Source: Adineta steineri (Eukaryota > Rotifera > Eurotatoria > Adinetida > Adinetidae). From it: a stretch of DNA of 64,000 nt. The notes below the pieces were generated by a model, which was given only the letters and a program-made list of their open reading frames with translations, was not told the DNA's origin and did not search any database. Below are positions 45,491-56,093 of this stretch, in pieces. Location: contig CAJNOI010000021.1 of the NCBI GenBank assembly GCA_905250115.1, forward strand, positions 62,001 through 126,000, given 5' to 3'. Positions within the stretch are counted from its first letter, which is position 1; the number at the start of each line of letters is the position of its first letter. Both the position numbers and the translations under genes were made by a program.

Positions 45491-47179
45491 ATGATGTGTT
45501 TAATTGTTAGATTCAGAATACATCCTTCATCTTCCATGATTACACAATTACTTATTTTCTTCTCAATCGTTGATCTTCTAACATTCGGTTTACAAGCCAC
45601 CGATTTTTATGTCCATGATTTACCACTTTTACCAAAAGGCGCTTCTTCTATTCGTATGCATGCTGGACTTCTACCTGTCAACCCACAACATAATGGATCT
45701 TTGTTCTTTTGGCATTTTGAAAGAAAATATGCTAGCGACAAATTAAGAACAGTCATATGGCTTAATGGAGGTCCTGGTTGTAGTAGTACAGCTGGAATAT
45801 GGATGGGAATTGGTCCTTTTCGATTTCAAGATAAAAATACAATGATCGAAAATGATGGATCATGGCATTTGCACACTAATCTTCTATTTGTAGATCAGCC
45901 TGTTGGTACTGGCTTTTCCACCATTGATACGGACTCATTTATTCATGAACTCGATGAGATGGCTAATCAGTTTCTTGGCTTTCTTGATCAATACATCAAG
46001 ATTTTTCCAGAATTACTTGAAGATGATATTTACTTAGATGGTATATCTTTTGCTGGTCAGTATATTCCATATATAGCGAAAGCGATTCTTGGAAAACGAC
46101 CAGCATTGAAATTACGTGGTCTTTTAATTGGAAATGGTTGGATTGATCCTATTACCATATATAAATCATATTTACCATTTGCAGTAGCAAACAATTTGGT
46201 CGTTCAGAACTCTAATCTTTATGAACGTATTAACATTGAAGTCAAACAATGTGAACAGGTACTTTCCAAGCAGGTGCATGTTTTCGAGGAAGCGTGTAAT
46301 TCTATCCTCTGGAAGATAATGGACAAAGGTCCAATGAATAATAACCTCATAGAAAAACACAAAGGTAGATGTGTGAACATCTACGACATTCGACAAAATG
46401 ATACGATATCGAAGTGTAGTCTAAATGGGTCGCTGGAGTGGGAGTATGTCACATCTTACTTGGATAGACAAGATGTTATGTCGAGCATACACATTAATGA
46501 CAAGAAAGTGGAATGGGCAGGATGCTCGGATTCTGTTTATAACACGTTTGAAGCTTATAATTCTACACCATCGATTACATTGTTGCCTAATTTACTTCAG
46601 CAAATTCCAATTATTCTATACAGTGGTGAATATGACTTAATTTGTAATCATTGGGCGACTGAAGCAATGATTGATGGTATGACATGGAACGATGGGACTG
46701 GTTTTGATTTTGGTAATGGAACATTATCTCCAAAAGAGCAGTGGATTGCGGAAGGTGAATCTGCTGGTTTCATTCGACGTGCGCGTAATTTAACTTACAT
46801 TCTTTTCTATAATGCCGGTCACAATGTACCTTATTACTATCCACGTCGATCACGTTTTATGCTACATGAATTCATACAGTTGGATCTAACCTCATTTACT
46901 GATACAACAACAAGAAAGAACACACAAGAGTCTACTCGATCAAGACGTCACATCGCTTTTATTGTATTGATTGTTATTATTATCATTCTAGCTTTGACTG
47001 GTCTTATTTGGATTTTTGTGCACAAATGGTATCCTACCAGACTACTGACACCATTCAGTATTATTCGTGTGCTTCGATCAAGAACTCGCGCTGTTGAGCG
47101 ACAACAGTGGGTGGCGTATTCGCTTTTGAACGATTCCGATACAGATTTGGAAGTCGTAGATTCTGAAGCTTTTGTATGA
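45491..47179 (+). CDS. KEX1-like serine carboxypeptidase (S10), membrane anchored
   Basis: Intronless, 562 residues. Signal peptide or anchor at about residues 15-36. The S10 catalytic part has the oxyanion motif WLNGGPGCSS, then LLFVDQPVGTGFS, the nucleophile region DGISFAGQYIPYIAKAI, the acid region YSGEYDLICNH and the His region NAGHNVPYYYP, so the Ser-Asp-His triad is present. One transmembrane segment follows (about residues 490-512) with a cytosolic tail. This equals fungal Kex1, a late-Golgi enzyme that trims C-terminal Lys/Arg. The conserved Glu of GESYAG is Ile here (GGT ATA TCT gives no Glu). Intronless structure and Kex1-type tail raise the idea of fungal origin, which is inference. 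MITE copy 2 starts 8 bp after the stop. Confidence 0.85.
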   Translation: MMCLIVRFRIHPSSSMITQLLIFFSIVDLLTFGLQATDFYVHDLPLLPKGASSIRMHAGLLPVNPQHNGSLFFWHFERKYASDKLRTVIWLNGGPGCSSTAGIWMGIGPFRFQDKNTMIENDGSWHLHTNLLFVDQPVGTGFSTIDTDSFIHELDEMANQFLGFLDQYIKIFPELLEDDIYLDGISFAGQYIPYIAKAILGKRPALKLRGLLIGNGWIDPITIYKSYLPFAVANNLVVQNSNLYERINIEVKQCEQVLSKQVHVFEEACNSILWKIMDKGPMNNNLIEKHKGRCVNIYDIRQNDTISKCSLNGSLEWEYVTSYLDRQDVMSSIHINDKKVEWAGCSDSVYNTFEAYNSTPSITLLPNLLQQIPIILYSGEYDLICNHWATEAMIDGMTWNDGTGFDFGNGTLSPKEQWIAEGESAGFIRRARNLTYILFYNAGHNVPYYYPRRSRFMLHEFIQLDLTSFTDTTTRKNTQESTRSRRHIAFIVLIVIIIILALTGLIWIFVHKWYPTRLLTPFSIIRVLRSRTRAVERQQWVAYSLLNDSDTDLEVVDSEAFV

Positions 47180-47186
47180 TGCGGGA

Positions 47187-47497
47187 CAGTATTACCAGAT
47201 GTTATAATCAGAAAACCAGAATTCCAATGTCAAAATTCGAAAAATTCCCGAAACTTTTTTTGTTAAATCCGGAAAGGTTTTTAACAATTAATTGTCACCA
47301 GTTAAAATATAATTCCCTAAATCTTGTTTTCAATTATATTATTTTTTATTTCAAAAAACACATGTTTCAATATACCTAAAGAGGATCAACATCAAAATTC
47401 AAAATATATGAGAAGTATAAGCCACTAAACCATTGTTAAATAAAAAAAATTAGTTGACTAAAAATCATCTAGAATCCGAAAGATCTCGCAACATTGG
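47187..47497 (+). mobile_element. MITE family A, copy 2
   Basis: About 310 bp. Left end cagtattaccagatgt; right end is the reverse complement of ccaatgttgcgagatct. The interior aligns with copy 1 (shared ttccaatgtcaaaatt and aaatccggaaaggttttta). It begins immediately after the carboxypeptidase stop codon, so it probably forms that gene's 3' UTR. Confidence 0.7.
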
Positions 47498-48158
47498 TCA
47501 TGACTGAGAATATAGTTGAAATTATTCATATACAATTCTTTTTTCTGGATAAATAAAAATTCATATATATTTTACTTACTCTTCATATATCAGCAGATCT
47601 ACGAGAAATCAAACTTTATTTTAATTTATTTTTCATATGGTATTTTAAAAACAATTCTATTAGTTGTTGTTGAATAAGAAAATACTTTTACAAGAGTATT
47701 CTTTTTGAAAATTTTCATCTATAAATTCAAATATTAACGTAAAATCTATTTGATTCATTTACTTATGTATCATTAGCTATAACATTTTAGTTGTTTATTT
47801 CATAAATCAAATGATAAGAATAGGATCTGTATTAACCATGTACTTAAGCCAATCATCTTGAGAGTATGAGTATGAAATGAAGATAATATCTATACTTATT
47901 CACACTGTATATGATCGAAAATCTATTTCAATAAGATTATACATCTTATTAATGCATTACTTTAAATTTTGTAAAAAACAAAGTGCATGGTTGTTATTCT
48001 ATCTATTCTATGATATTGTCACGAATAAAATCATTTTTTTGTCGTCAGCTGTTTAATATCTCAGAATTATTTGGTGTGATAGTTGATAGCTTATGCTGGA
48101 TAAATTTCTTTCTTATTTAGTGTAAGTATCATTGAAACAGAAGGTTTATTTTTATACG
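47498..48158. other. Intergenic, upstream of the secreted orphan
   Basis: AT-rich; contains a weak member of the G/T-rich hairpin family near 47858-47925 (cttgagagtatgagtatg). A splice-acceptor-like ttcttatttag lies just upstream of the next gene. Confidence 0.4.
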
Positions 48159-48782
48159 ATGCAAATGATGAATGCTATGATCGTTCTATTGCTCAGTTTA
48201 TTTGTAAATGGTCAAATTCCAAATCCTGGTCAATATCGATTTACTTTGACAACAAATGGTGTTGCTCAAGAACGTTATGCTGTTGATAAACAAGTGGGTA
48301 AAATGTTACGTATTTGGTTTTCGAATATAGGTGATGAAGAATTTGGTGGTAATCAAGATATCTATGTACGTGCTGATAATCGTACTTATTTCTTTGATTT
48401 TATGTCACAACCACCACAATGTATAGCTAATCGTGGTGGACCATATAATGAAATGAACTACTGGCCAAAAGTTGTAGACGCATTTGGTGGTGAAAGTAAA
48501 ACATATGATGAATTAATATTTGATGCAGATTGTGATGGAACTTGTTTAACATGGACAATTGAATTTAATTCAACACAACATTATCATTATCATTATCAAG
48601 ATCGTTTGTATGTGAAAAAATCTGAACGAAAACCAATAAAATCGGTTTTAAAAGGATATAATATGGATACAGGTAAATTAGTATCAACAGATGTAACGAG
48701 ATTTATCGGTTGGAATACAGACAAAATACCAGAATATGAATTTGATTATCCAATGGATTTAAAAACATGTTATTATGCATAA
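48159..48782 (+). CDS. Secreted protein of unknown family
   Basis: Single exon, 207 residues from the ATG at 48159. The signal peptide is clear (NAMIVLLLSLFVNGQ). The mature part is rich in beta-type segments and aromatic residues (GQYRFTLTTNG, KMLRIWFSN, RTYFFDFM). It has at least four Cys (PPQC, DADCDGTC, KTCYY) that could form disulfides, and N-glycosylation sites. Fold resemblance to ependymin- or LolA-like secreted lipid-binding proteins is only an impression. I do not recognise the gene. Confidence 0.6.
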   Translation: MQMMNAMIVLLLSLFVNGQIPNPGQYRFTLTTNGVAQERYAVDKQVGKMLRIWFSNIGDEEFGGNQDIYVRADNRTYFFDFMSQPPQCIANRGGPYNEMNYWPKVVDAFGGESKTYDELIFDADCDGTCLTWTIEFNSTQHYHYHYQDRLYVKKSERKPIKSVLKGYNMDTGKLVSTDVTRFIGWNTDKIPEYEFDYPMDLKTCYYA

Positions 48783-49119
48783 CTTTCGTCTTTTTTTTCT
48801 TTTTGAGACTATCATAAAATAAAAAATATATTTATTAGAATTAAAAGTTCGGCACTTATTCAGTGTCTTAAATTTAGTGATATGATTCGTAAGTAGTTTT
48901 AATATAAATTATAAAATAGATTGTTTTATAACTGATAGCTTCATTTGTTCTCTTATTTTTAATAGTCAACATTAAATCACGTTCAAAATTTTCTGATACG
49001 TAAGTAAACTTATTTTCTATTTTAGACTAAAGAGGCGATCGATTGGATGATTAATACACAATCTTTTAATCAACCACTTATTCTCGAATATTCTAATATA
49101 GTTTATTCGTATGAAATAA
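48783..49119. other. Short spacer between convergent genes
   Basis: Contains AATAAA-type signals for both neighbours; nothing else seen. Confidence 0.4.
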
Positions 49120-51014
49120 TTATTGAGAAAGAATAATTAAACTATAAGATCCTAAACCAACATTGCCATGATATTCACCTTCACTAGCTGTTGTTGTATA
49201 TCCTTTATTATTAAAATCATCCGAATATTTCTTCGAATCAGAATCAAAACGAAGTTCCCATGTACCCAAACTTGGAAAACCAATTGTATATGAATCAAAT
49301 GATTGAGTTGAAAAATTAGCAACTACAATTACATCATCTCCTTTTCCACCTTGCATCCAACGATGATATGCAATGATTTTCTTCTCATCATTAACATGAA
49401 AGATATTTATATGTTGACCCATTAAACCTTTAGTATTTTTCTCTTGATTTCGACGATATCGGATTAAATCACGATAGAGTTGAAAAATTCCATTATTCTT
49501 CTGTACTTTAGTCCAATCAAGCATGGCATTTAAATTAATATCTGCATTGTCTGTCCACGTGCCACATTCAAGAAATTCTTGACCCTAAAAATAAAATAAA
49601 ATATTTGATATGAGTACGCGACCATTCATCATTACCTGAAAAATCATAGGGACACCCGGTGCTGTGAAAAGAATAGCAGCTGCTAATGTTGATCGTTTTC
49701 GACTAGGCCATGAATTTGCATTACCAGGCCAGATTTTTTCCGGCATTCGACCTAATTTAACACCAAAATGTTCTGTTACTTCATCATGTGATTCTGTATA
49801 GATAACTCGTTGAAATGCATCATTATTATAACGTTTAGTAAGTATATCACTAATAGAAAACATCGATCGTGATTGATCTTCTGCGAGTACGACATTATTT
49901 CGAATAGCCTTATAAAATCCAATATCCCATTGAAAATTAAAACCAGCACCACCTTCGTCGATTTGTTTTGTTAACCATTCATTATCTTCAAGATCTTCAG
50001 CAATTGTAATTCTATTCGATTGTTTATCTTTATTAATCCATTGCATCAATGTCCATCCATCAGGTAAATCACCTTGTCGTGATCGTCGAATATTAATTGT
50101 TGAATCAAGACGAAGACCATCAGCATGATATTCATGAAGCCACATCATTGCATTATCATGTAAGATTTGTCGAACTTCATATCGTCCATAATCAAGTCGT
50201 GTAGCTCCAAAATCTGTTTCAGCTCGATTATCTTGATAGAAATAAATTCCTCCATACCCGTCTTTATGCCATCCATCAAAGCGCCAGAAACATTCGCTTA
50301 AATCATCGGGACCTAAATGATTATAGACAACATCAAAGATAACTGCAATTCCTCGACGATTAGCTTCATTAACAAATCGTTGAACACTTCGTTCTTCTCC
50401 ATAATGATTTTCAATAGCAAATAATAATGAAGGATTGTATCCCATCGATGTGTTTGTTACAAATTCTGTACATGGCATTATTTCAATTGCATTGATTCCT
50501 AATTCAACAAGATAATCTAATTTCGAAATAGTATCGAGAAATCGTCGAGCTAGTTGACCATTATTAATAAATGTGCCAAGATGTAATTCATAAATAATTA
50601 ATTCATTTAATGGTGGCATTTCAAATTGTTTCTTATCCCATTTGAATACATCTGGATTGATAATCACACAGTTATGATAACGAGGAGAACCATTTCGTAG
50701 ATCAATATGACCCGTTGTCTGACGACAATAAGGATCTAGTTTCCATAGATCAGGTTGATCTTTACGAGAAATGACGAATTTATATTGATCTTGTTCTTTC
50801 GCTTCGGAGACAAAAACTGACCAGAAGCTCGATTCAGCATCTTCACGTGCGAGTGGAATTTTTCCTTTATTCCATGGAGGATTGGAAAACTACCAGCCAC
50901 ATAAACTTGATCGGCATAAAGTACCCAAACACGAAAAGTTACACCATCTCCATTTGGATTTACGCTAGCACCCATGCCAGGCAATAAACTTGGTTTAGAT
51001 ATTAATGGCGTCAT
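49120..51014 (-). CDS. Bacterial-type GH13 alpha-glucan enzyme (branching-enzyme-like), frameshifted near its N-terminus
   Basis: Two minus-strand exons: 49636-51014 and 49120-49584, joined in frame at PMIFQ|GQEFLECG. The N-terminal 50 residues start a CBM48-like module (NPNGDGVTFRVWV, VYVAGSF). The frame then shifts by one base at a four-T run near 50885, where the following frame continues the module (NPPWNKGK, QYKFVISRKDQPDLWKLDPY). The catalytic barrel is complete: region I DVVYNH, region II DGLRLDST with the nucleophile Asp, region III IAEDLEDN with the acid Glu, and region IV TESHDEV. Layout matches bacterial branching-type enzymes acting on alpha-1,4-glucans. The shift could be a sequencing error or a real inactivation. 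Origin by transfer is likely but unproven. Confidence 0.78.
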
Positions 51015-51741
51015 TCTTGATGTAAACGGCAACCAATGTATTTATCAATATTTTATTGCAACATACGAAATAAACTTGTAAAGATTAAATGAACATATGT
51101 AAGATAGTTTCATTACACAATGATCTCCTCTCACTGAACTCGAAAGAAATGATAGACAATGTTTTTTCTCACTGTAATAAAACAACAGTCGAGAATGAGA
51201 ACAGACAACTTTATCGTATACAATTCGTTACGGATTATTTATCACATAGATAATAGACAAACATAAAGATAAGGAAAGAAAAACTGATTTGATCGTTACG
51301 ACAAAGATAAAGATAATTTGTACCGGTTCTGAAATTTACAAAAAAAGACCATATCGGCATATGCTAAGAATACGTATTTATCCTTGCGATTTATCTCCAT
51401 AAGTTCATTAAAAAAAGATATTTGAGTCGTTATCTGTTAAGATAAATATTCTTCAAAGCACAGATGCTAGCTTTTTACTCGAATAGCTACATTGACAAAT
51501 GAATTCAATGGATCTAACGTGACTATTATTAAAAATCTTCTTCAACATTTCAGGGTGTGGATCTAAATACTCTGTTTTTATCATCCCCCTCACCCACACC
51601 CTCAAGATGCGTTGCAAAAATAAAGAACAATTTTACTCAAAAATATTTTTTCAAGAATTATTCATAGATAACATATCATCATTAAATGTAATATATCGAA
51701 ACACAAGTCATTAAGTATTACTTTTCTTGTAAATGAGAAGT
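51015..51741. other. Intergenic between two minus-strand genes
   Basis: Unique sequence apart from the hairpin at 51546-51608. No gene supported. Confidence 0.45.
51546..51608. repeat. Hairpin with TGTGGG-like arms
   Basis: Left arm ttcagggtgtggat; right arm is the reverse complement of catcttgagggtgtgggtga. Closest in sequence to the copy at 4917-4977, which also ends in ccctcaagatgc. Confidence 0.5.
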
Positions 51742-52602
51742 TTATTTAGTTGGACATAAACATTTTTTTAAAAATGCTACGAATGCACCAGCACAAATAC
51801 ATAAAGTACATCCCAAAGCACATGCAATTGCAAATACGATTGATCCATAAGAAATTATAGTAATAATATAAATAACAAAATCATAAGTTTTTAATCCATC
51901 TCGATTTTGCAGCTGTAGAGAACAGTAAACTACCGCAGTAATTATAAGAATTGGATCTATTATAGCACCTAATATTCTTAAAAATCCTTCCCATACTTCC
52001 AATACTTTAGTTTTTTCTTCATCCTTGTCTTCAATATGACATGCTTTTTCAGTAGCTATATCTATCATAGGTAAACCAAAAAATGTTGCTAATACCATTA
52101 GAACTTCATAGAATGTATCACGAAATGGTGAATTTGCATCGAGAAATAGAAAAAATATTTGAGTTTCAAAGAGTGTTCCGTATAAAAGTATACGCAATGG
52201 TAATAAGCAACAATTTTTTCCACATTCTTCTACGTTATTTCCACTAATACCACAAATACAGATAATAGAAAGCATATGAAAAATAATTTCAAGAACAAAA
52301 AATAAGATGGCAACGATCATTAAATTAGTTGAATTGGGTAATAATGTTAAATATGATACTAATTCACCAGTTTCAATACACATACTGAATATAATTCTTG
52401 CGACTGGATGACAGAGTAATGATTTAAATAGTGAAGCACCGCCAACACCGAATAAAATGAAAAAAAAGCGCTGTTGAGAAGTTTCATCCAAATCATTATT
52501 TTTGGCAATGAAGTAGATACCTAATTGTTCAGCAAGATTGAATATATCAATAAAAACACAGAAAATATTAGCAATTATTAATCGTGTATCTCTACTAACC
52601 AT
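51742..52602 (-). CDS. Multipass membrane protein of unknown family
   Basis: Intronless, 286 residues. I count six or seven hydrophobic segments (for example near residues 8-30, 45-60, 90-118, 130-150, 160-180, 212-230 and 240-270). A Cys-rich loop (CICGISGNNVEECGKNCC) and a Cys-rich C-terminus (LGCTLCICAGAF, KKCLCPTK) could be lipidated. A charged cytosolic loop (EDKDEEKTK) lies near residue 195. No motif identifies a transporter or receptor class. Confidence 0.65.
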   Translation of the reverse strand: MVSRDTRLIIANIFCVFIDIFNLAEQLGIYFIAKNNDLDETSQQRFFFILFGVGGASLFKSLLCHPVARIIFSMCIETGELVSYLTLLPNSTNLMIVAILFFVLEIIFHMLSIICICGISGNNVEECGKNCCLLPLRILLYGTLFETQIFFLFLDANSPFRDTFYEVLMVLATFFGLPMIDIATEKACHIEDKDEEKTKVLEVWEGFLRILGAIIDPILIITAVVYCSLQLQNRDGLKTYDFVIYIITIISYGSIVFAIACALGCTLCICAGAFVAFLKKCLCPTK

Positions 52603-54485
52603 CTTTTAATAATACTGATAATCTAAATGAGAAAGTATGTCATTATAGTACAATAAAATCACGACTGAAGATCCTGTTAATGGTAAACAGTAAATTTCAA
52701 GACTTTATATCTTGCAATCTTTGTTAGTTTTCTCTCGAAATTTCTCATCAACTCAAAACATTCTTACCAATTGCATAAAAATAATGAAGTTTATAAAATA
52801 TTTCTCAATCTTTTTGTGACGTGTTTAATCTTATATTGCAAAAAAAACTATATTTGTATTTCATATTTTAATCTATCAATGATGTCGTCAACAGTTCCAT
52901 TCTTCGGTTGTATTGCATGTGAAAGAAAAACTACAATATTAAATTTGCTTACTTGAAAACAGTTCTGTTTTTATATGAATAATTTCACAATTAACATAGT
53001 AACCGGTGACGTTTTTTATTTTTATTGAGCAGTGACATACTTTTCTCCGTTCTTTTGCTACTATTGACTCATAATTTAAAGAAAAGATTTTTCTTTTTTG
53101 AAGAAATGTGAATAAACAAAATAATAACTCATCAGTGCATAATAAACTTTGATCAATTTCAATGCTATTGTTTTATATCAGAGAAAGCATGAAATCTCCA
53201 TTCGAATTTTAAGAAACCACAAAAAATTAATGAGAATCAAATAACATCTTCAAAGAGATAGTTTTTATTGGGTCAAATTTGTTACAGTGTTAATAAGTAT
53301 CTAAAGGCTATGACACACATACTCACTCTACAAAATATTGTTGTGATAAAAATATTTGTATTGTGTGGTATGAAAGAGTGCAATAGAGCAAAGCATATTA
53401 CAAAAAGAAAGAAAATTTGTTTGTATTATTTGCAGTCGTTGACAATGCGAGTTATTTTGACATACATTTTTTCAACTGCGTTGCTGTTTTCTTCCCTTCC
53501 ATTAGTCGTCATGTGATGCATTTACTAAGAACTGTTCGATTTCTTCTAATATACCATGTTTTATTACTATTTTAACTTACGTAATCTTCGCCTAAAATCT
53601 GCTCTGCTTTGTAATAAATATCTTGCTTATTGTGACAATTCGTCTTTTTTATTGAAAACATCGCTTACTCGAAACAACAGAAATACAGTTTTATGAGAAT
53701 GTGAGTGAGAATGAGATATTAATATATCATTTACACTTACTCGCAAGAATATCTGAGATTCGTTTCAGATGAAGTAAGAGATTTTATAATCAGAAGTGTA
53801 AGCCGGTAGGGTAACCAACGATGGCAGCTCGAAAACTTGAAAATTTTGAATAACATCGGCGGCGGCGGCTGTTCACCTGTAGGGCGTACATCCCTATTTA
53901 TAACATTTCATCTATACTGAAATCAATGTCAGATATGCATACACGTTTTTATGAAAAACTCTGCAATCAATGAGGATTTCAGAATTTGCTCTTTCAAAAA
54001 CATTAAACAATGCATCAACAATTTTCAGTTTATCTAAAGTATTTACTGATTAAGAGCTTGTCGACGAAATTGTCATGATGACTGTAACCTATTTATTCAT
54101 TTAGAGAACATAGAAATGTTTTCAAATTTATCGACATAAACGTATAGATCCATTTTTTGATAATGGTCATACTTATTAGTTGACATATAAATATATATAT
54201 GTATAAAACTAATTCACAAGAAAGTTTTAATATCTATCGATTTACCTGAAAGAATATAAAATAGTCTTTTTAATTTAAAAATTGACATTTAATTACTAAT
54301 ATAAATCTTGAATGAATATCAAAATACGAAAAAATATGAGAAAATTTATATAATAGTTCACACTAATATATTGTACTGTTGAATACACATTGTTTTTAAC
54401 AAGTGACCAAAATAAATATCACAATACTAACTCTTTTTTTTAATCACAGTAGTGAATCATACTAAATCTTGTTTTCTAGTCTAAA
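52603..54485. other. 1.9-kb intergenic region
   Basis: Mostly unique AT-rich sequence. A CGG microsatellite lies at about 53861-53872 next to a small palindrome (tagggcgtacatcccta). A weak inverted G/T-type motif lies near 53699-53745. The open frame at 53268-53516 lacks family features. Confidence 0.45.
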
Positions 54486-55571
54486 TTAGTTTTTTTGAGG
54501 TAAAATTCTGACATAATCATTGTGACGATTTAATACTAATAAAAGTTTCCATGGTAAAGGTGCTTCATCAATATTGACTGAAAGTGTATGACGTTTATTT
54601 GTACGTTCATGAAATAATTCAATTTGTCTTTGTGAACAATCAAATGTAAGTTGTACTATATCATTTGACGCTATTTCATCACTCTTATATCCATGTATTT
54701 TATAATTATAATTAACAGCACCATGTTGATATATTTCATTACAACCAAACCAACCAGCAGTTAAAGGTGAATAATAATGAATTTTATTTTCGTTTTCAAT
54801 CATTTGAAATGAAATACAACCAAAGAAAATATTATATGGAGATTTACATTGTCCAATTTTAAATCGTATCGTTTGTTTATCTTGTGAATATACTTGTTGA
54901 CCAAGAATAAATGCATAATCTAAATCAGTACCTGTACATTTAGCAAGAAGACCATCGTCAATAATTTTTCCCGGTCCAATTACTTTCGAGAATTTTTCTT
55001 GATAAGAAAGATCTGTAGGATTTTGTATTACAAACTCATTATGATAGGGAACAATTGCCTTGCATATAGATTTATTTTCATAAATTTTAATTAAATGAAT
55101 AACAGATTGTTCATCTTCTATTAATTGAATTGATGATTGTGATATAGTTTCTAATTTAAGTTTATCCAATTGTTGTATCCACCGAATTAGATCATTCTCA
55201 GAAAAATCATCAGCTTCACGAGATGATCGAAGATTAGCAGCAATCTCATGACATGCTTTAGATATTTGCTTTTTAGACACTTCTATTTTCTGCTGTAATT
55301 CTGTTCGAGCATTTTTTGCAGCTGTTTGAATTTTCATAATTGTTCGTATTTCCCATTGATTGATTTTTTCGATTAAAGTATGTTCATCAGATGATCGTTT
55401 AAGTTCTTGTTGTAATAAATCATGATCTTGCATAATATCATCTAATTGATTCGCAAGATTTTGTCGATGCTCAATAACATGTTTACCACAAAATCTTTGT
55501 TCACATCCATTACACGTTAAAATACCAATACTCTTATTACATGTGACACATTGTTTTTGTTTGCTCATCAT
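54486..55571 (-). CDS. B-box/coiled-coil/B30.2-like protein, paralogue 3
   Basis: Intronless, 361 residues. Zinc module CVTCNKSIGILTCNGCEQRF with CGKHVIEHR, a coiled coil (about 38-150), then GQQVYSQDKQTIRFKIGQ, TAGWFGCNEIYQHGA, LTFDCSQRQIELF and PLPWKLLLVL in the B30.2-like half. Its zinc module is closest to paralogue 1 (CVTCNKS-GIL-C-GC), while its C-terminal half shares KQTIRFKI with paralogue 2. The trio spans 15 kb with unrelated genes between the second and third copies. Confidence 0.75.
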   Translation of the reverse strand: MMSKQKQCVTCNKSIGILTCNGCEQRFCGKHVIEHRQNLANQLDDIMQDHDLLQQELKRSSDEHTLIEKINQWEIRTIMKIQTAAKNARTELQQKIEVSKKQISKACHEIAANLRSSREADDFSENDLIRWIQQLDKLKLETISQSSIQLIEDEQSVIHLIKIYENKSICKAIVPYHNEFVIQNPTDLSYQEKFSKVIGPGKIIDDGLLAKCTGTDLDYAFILGQQVYSQDKQTIRFKIGQCKSPYNIFFGCISFQMIENENKIHYYSPLTAGWFGCNEIYQHGAVNYNYKIHGYKSDEIASNDIVQLTFDCSQRQIELFHERTNKRHTLSVNIDEAPLPWKLLLVLNRHNDYVRILPQKN

Positions 55572-56093
55572 TTACCGATAAATAACAGTGTCTTAAGTAT
55601 AAACAAGCGACGATAGACGAAATAAAAAAATTATTTTTCACTATTGATATGCTGAATCGGTAAGGACGAAAAAAACAGGTCAGCTGATATTCTTTATAAA
55701 AGGTCATATTTTTTCTTCTCGTTTCATCAATTATAAATATACGTGATTTTAAATAGAAAATAATCAATTGAAAATACTTATAAACTGTCTAATCATTATT
55801 ATTACAAACACACATTAGAAACAATCTAAATTAAGAATTATATCACGAAATTCACTTAGTTGTTACTTTATCGCTGCTTATATTTATAGCATTCATGTAA
55901 TAAAACATTAGTCATATATAATATCAATAACTGTCATTAAATATAGAAAAAATCTTATAAAAGCTTATTCATTTATGATGAAATTCAATTTTCCGTGTTG
56001 CATCAGTTCGTATTTTTTGTAATTGCACAATAAAACACGTTTGTGACACTCAATAAATACTTCTCGTTTTTTACTTGATACATTACTACAAGC
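55572..56093. other. Divergent promoter region
   Basis: 522 bp between the minus-strand B-box gene and the plus-strand F-box gene. No motif singled out beyond AT-rich stretches. Confidence 0.4.

Noticed and set aside
53815-53895. GC-rich block with CGG repeats as a possible mobile element
   Set aside because: Only a short palindrome (tagggcgtacatcccta) and a microsatellite are visible; no matching ends or target duplication.
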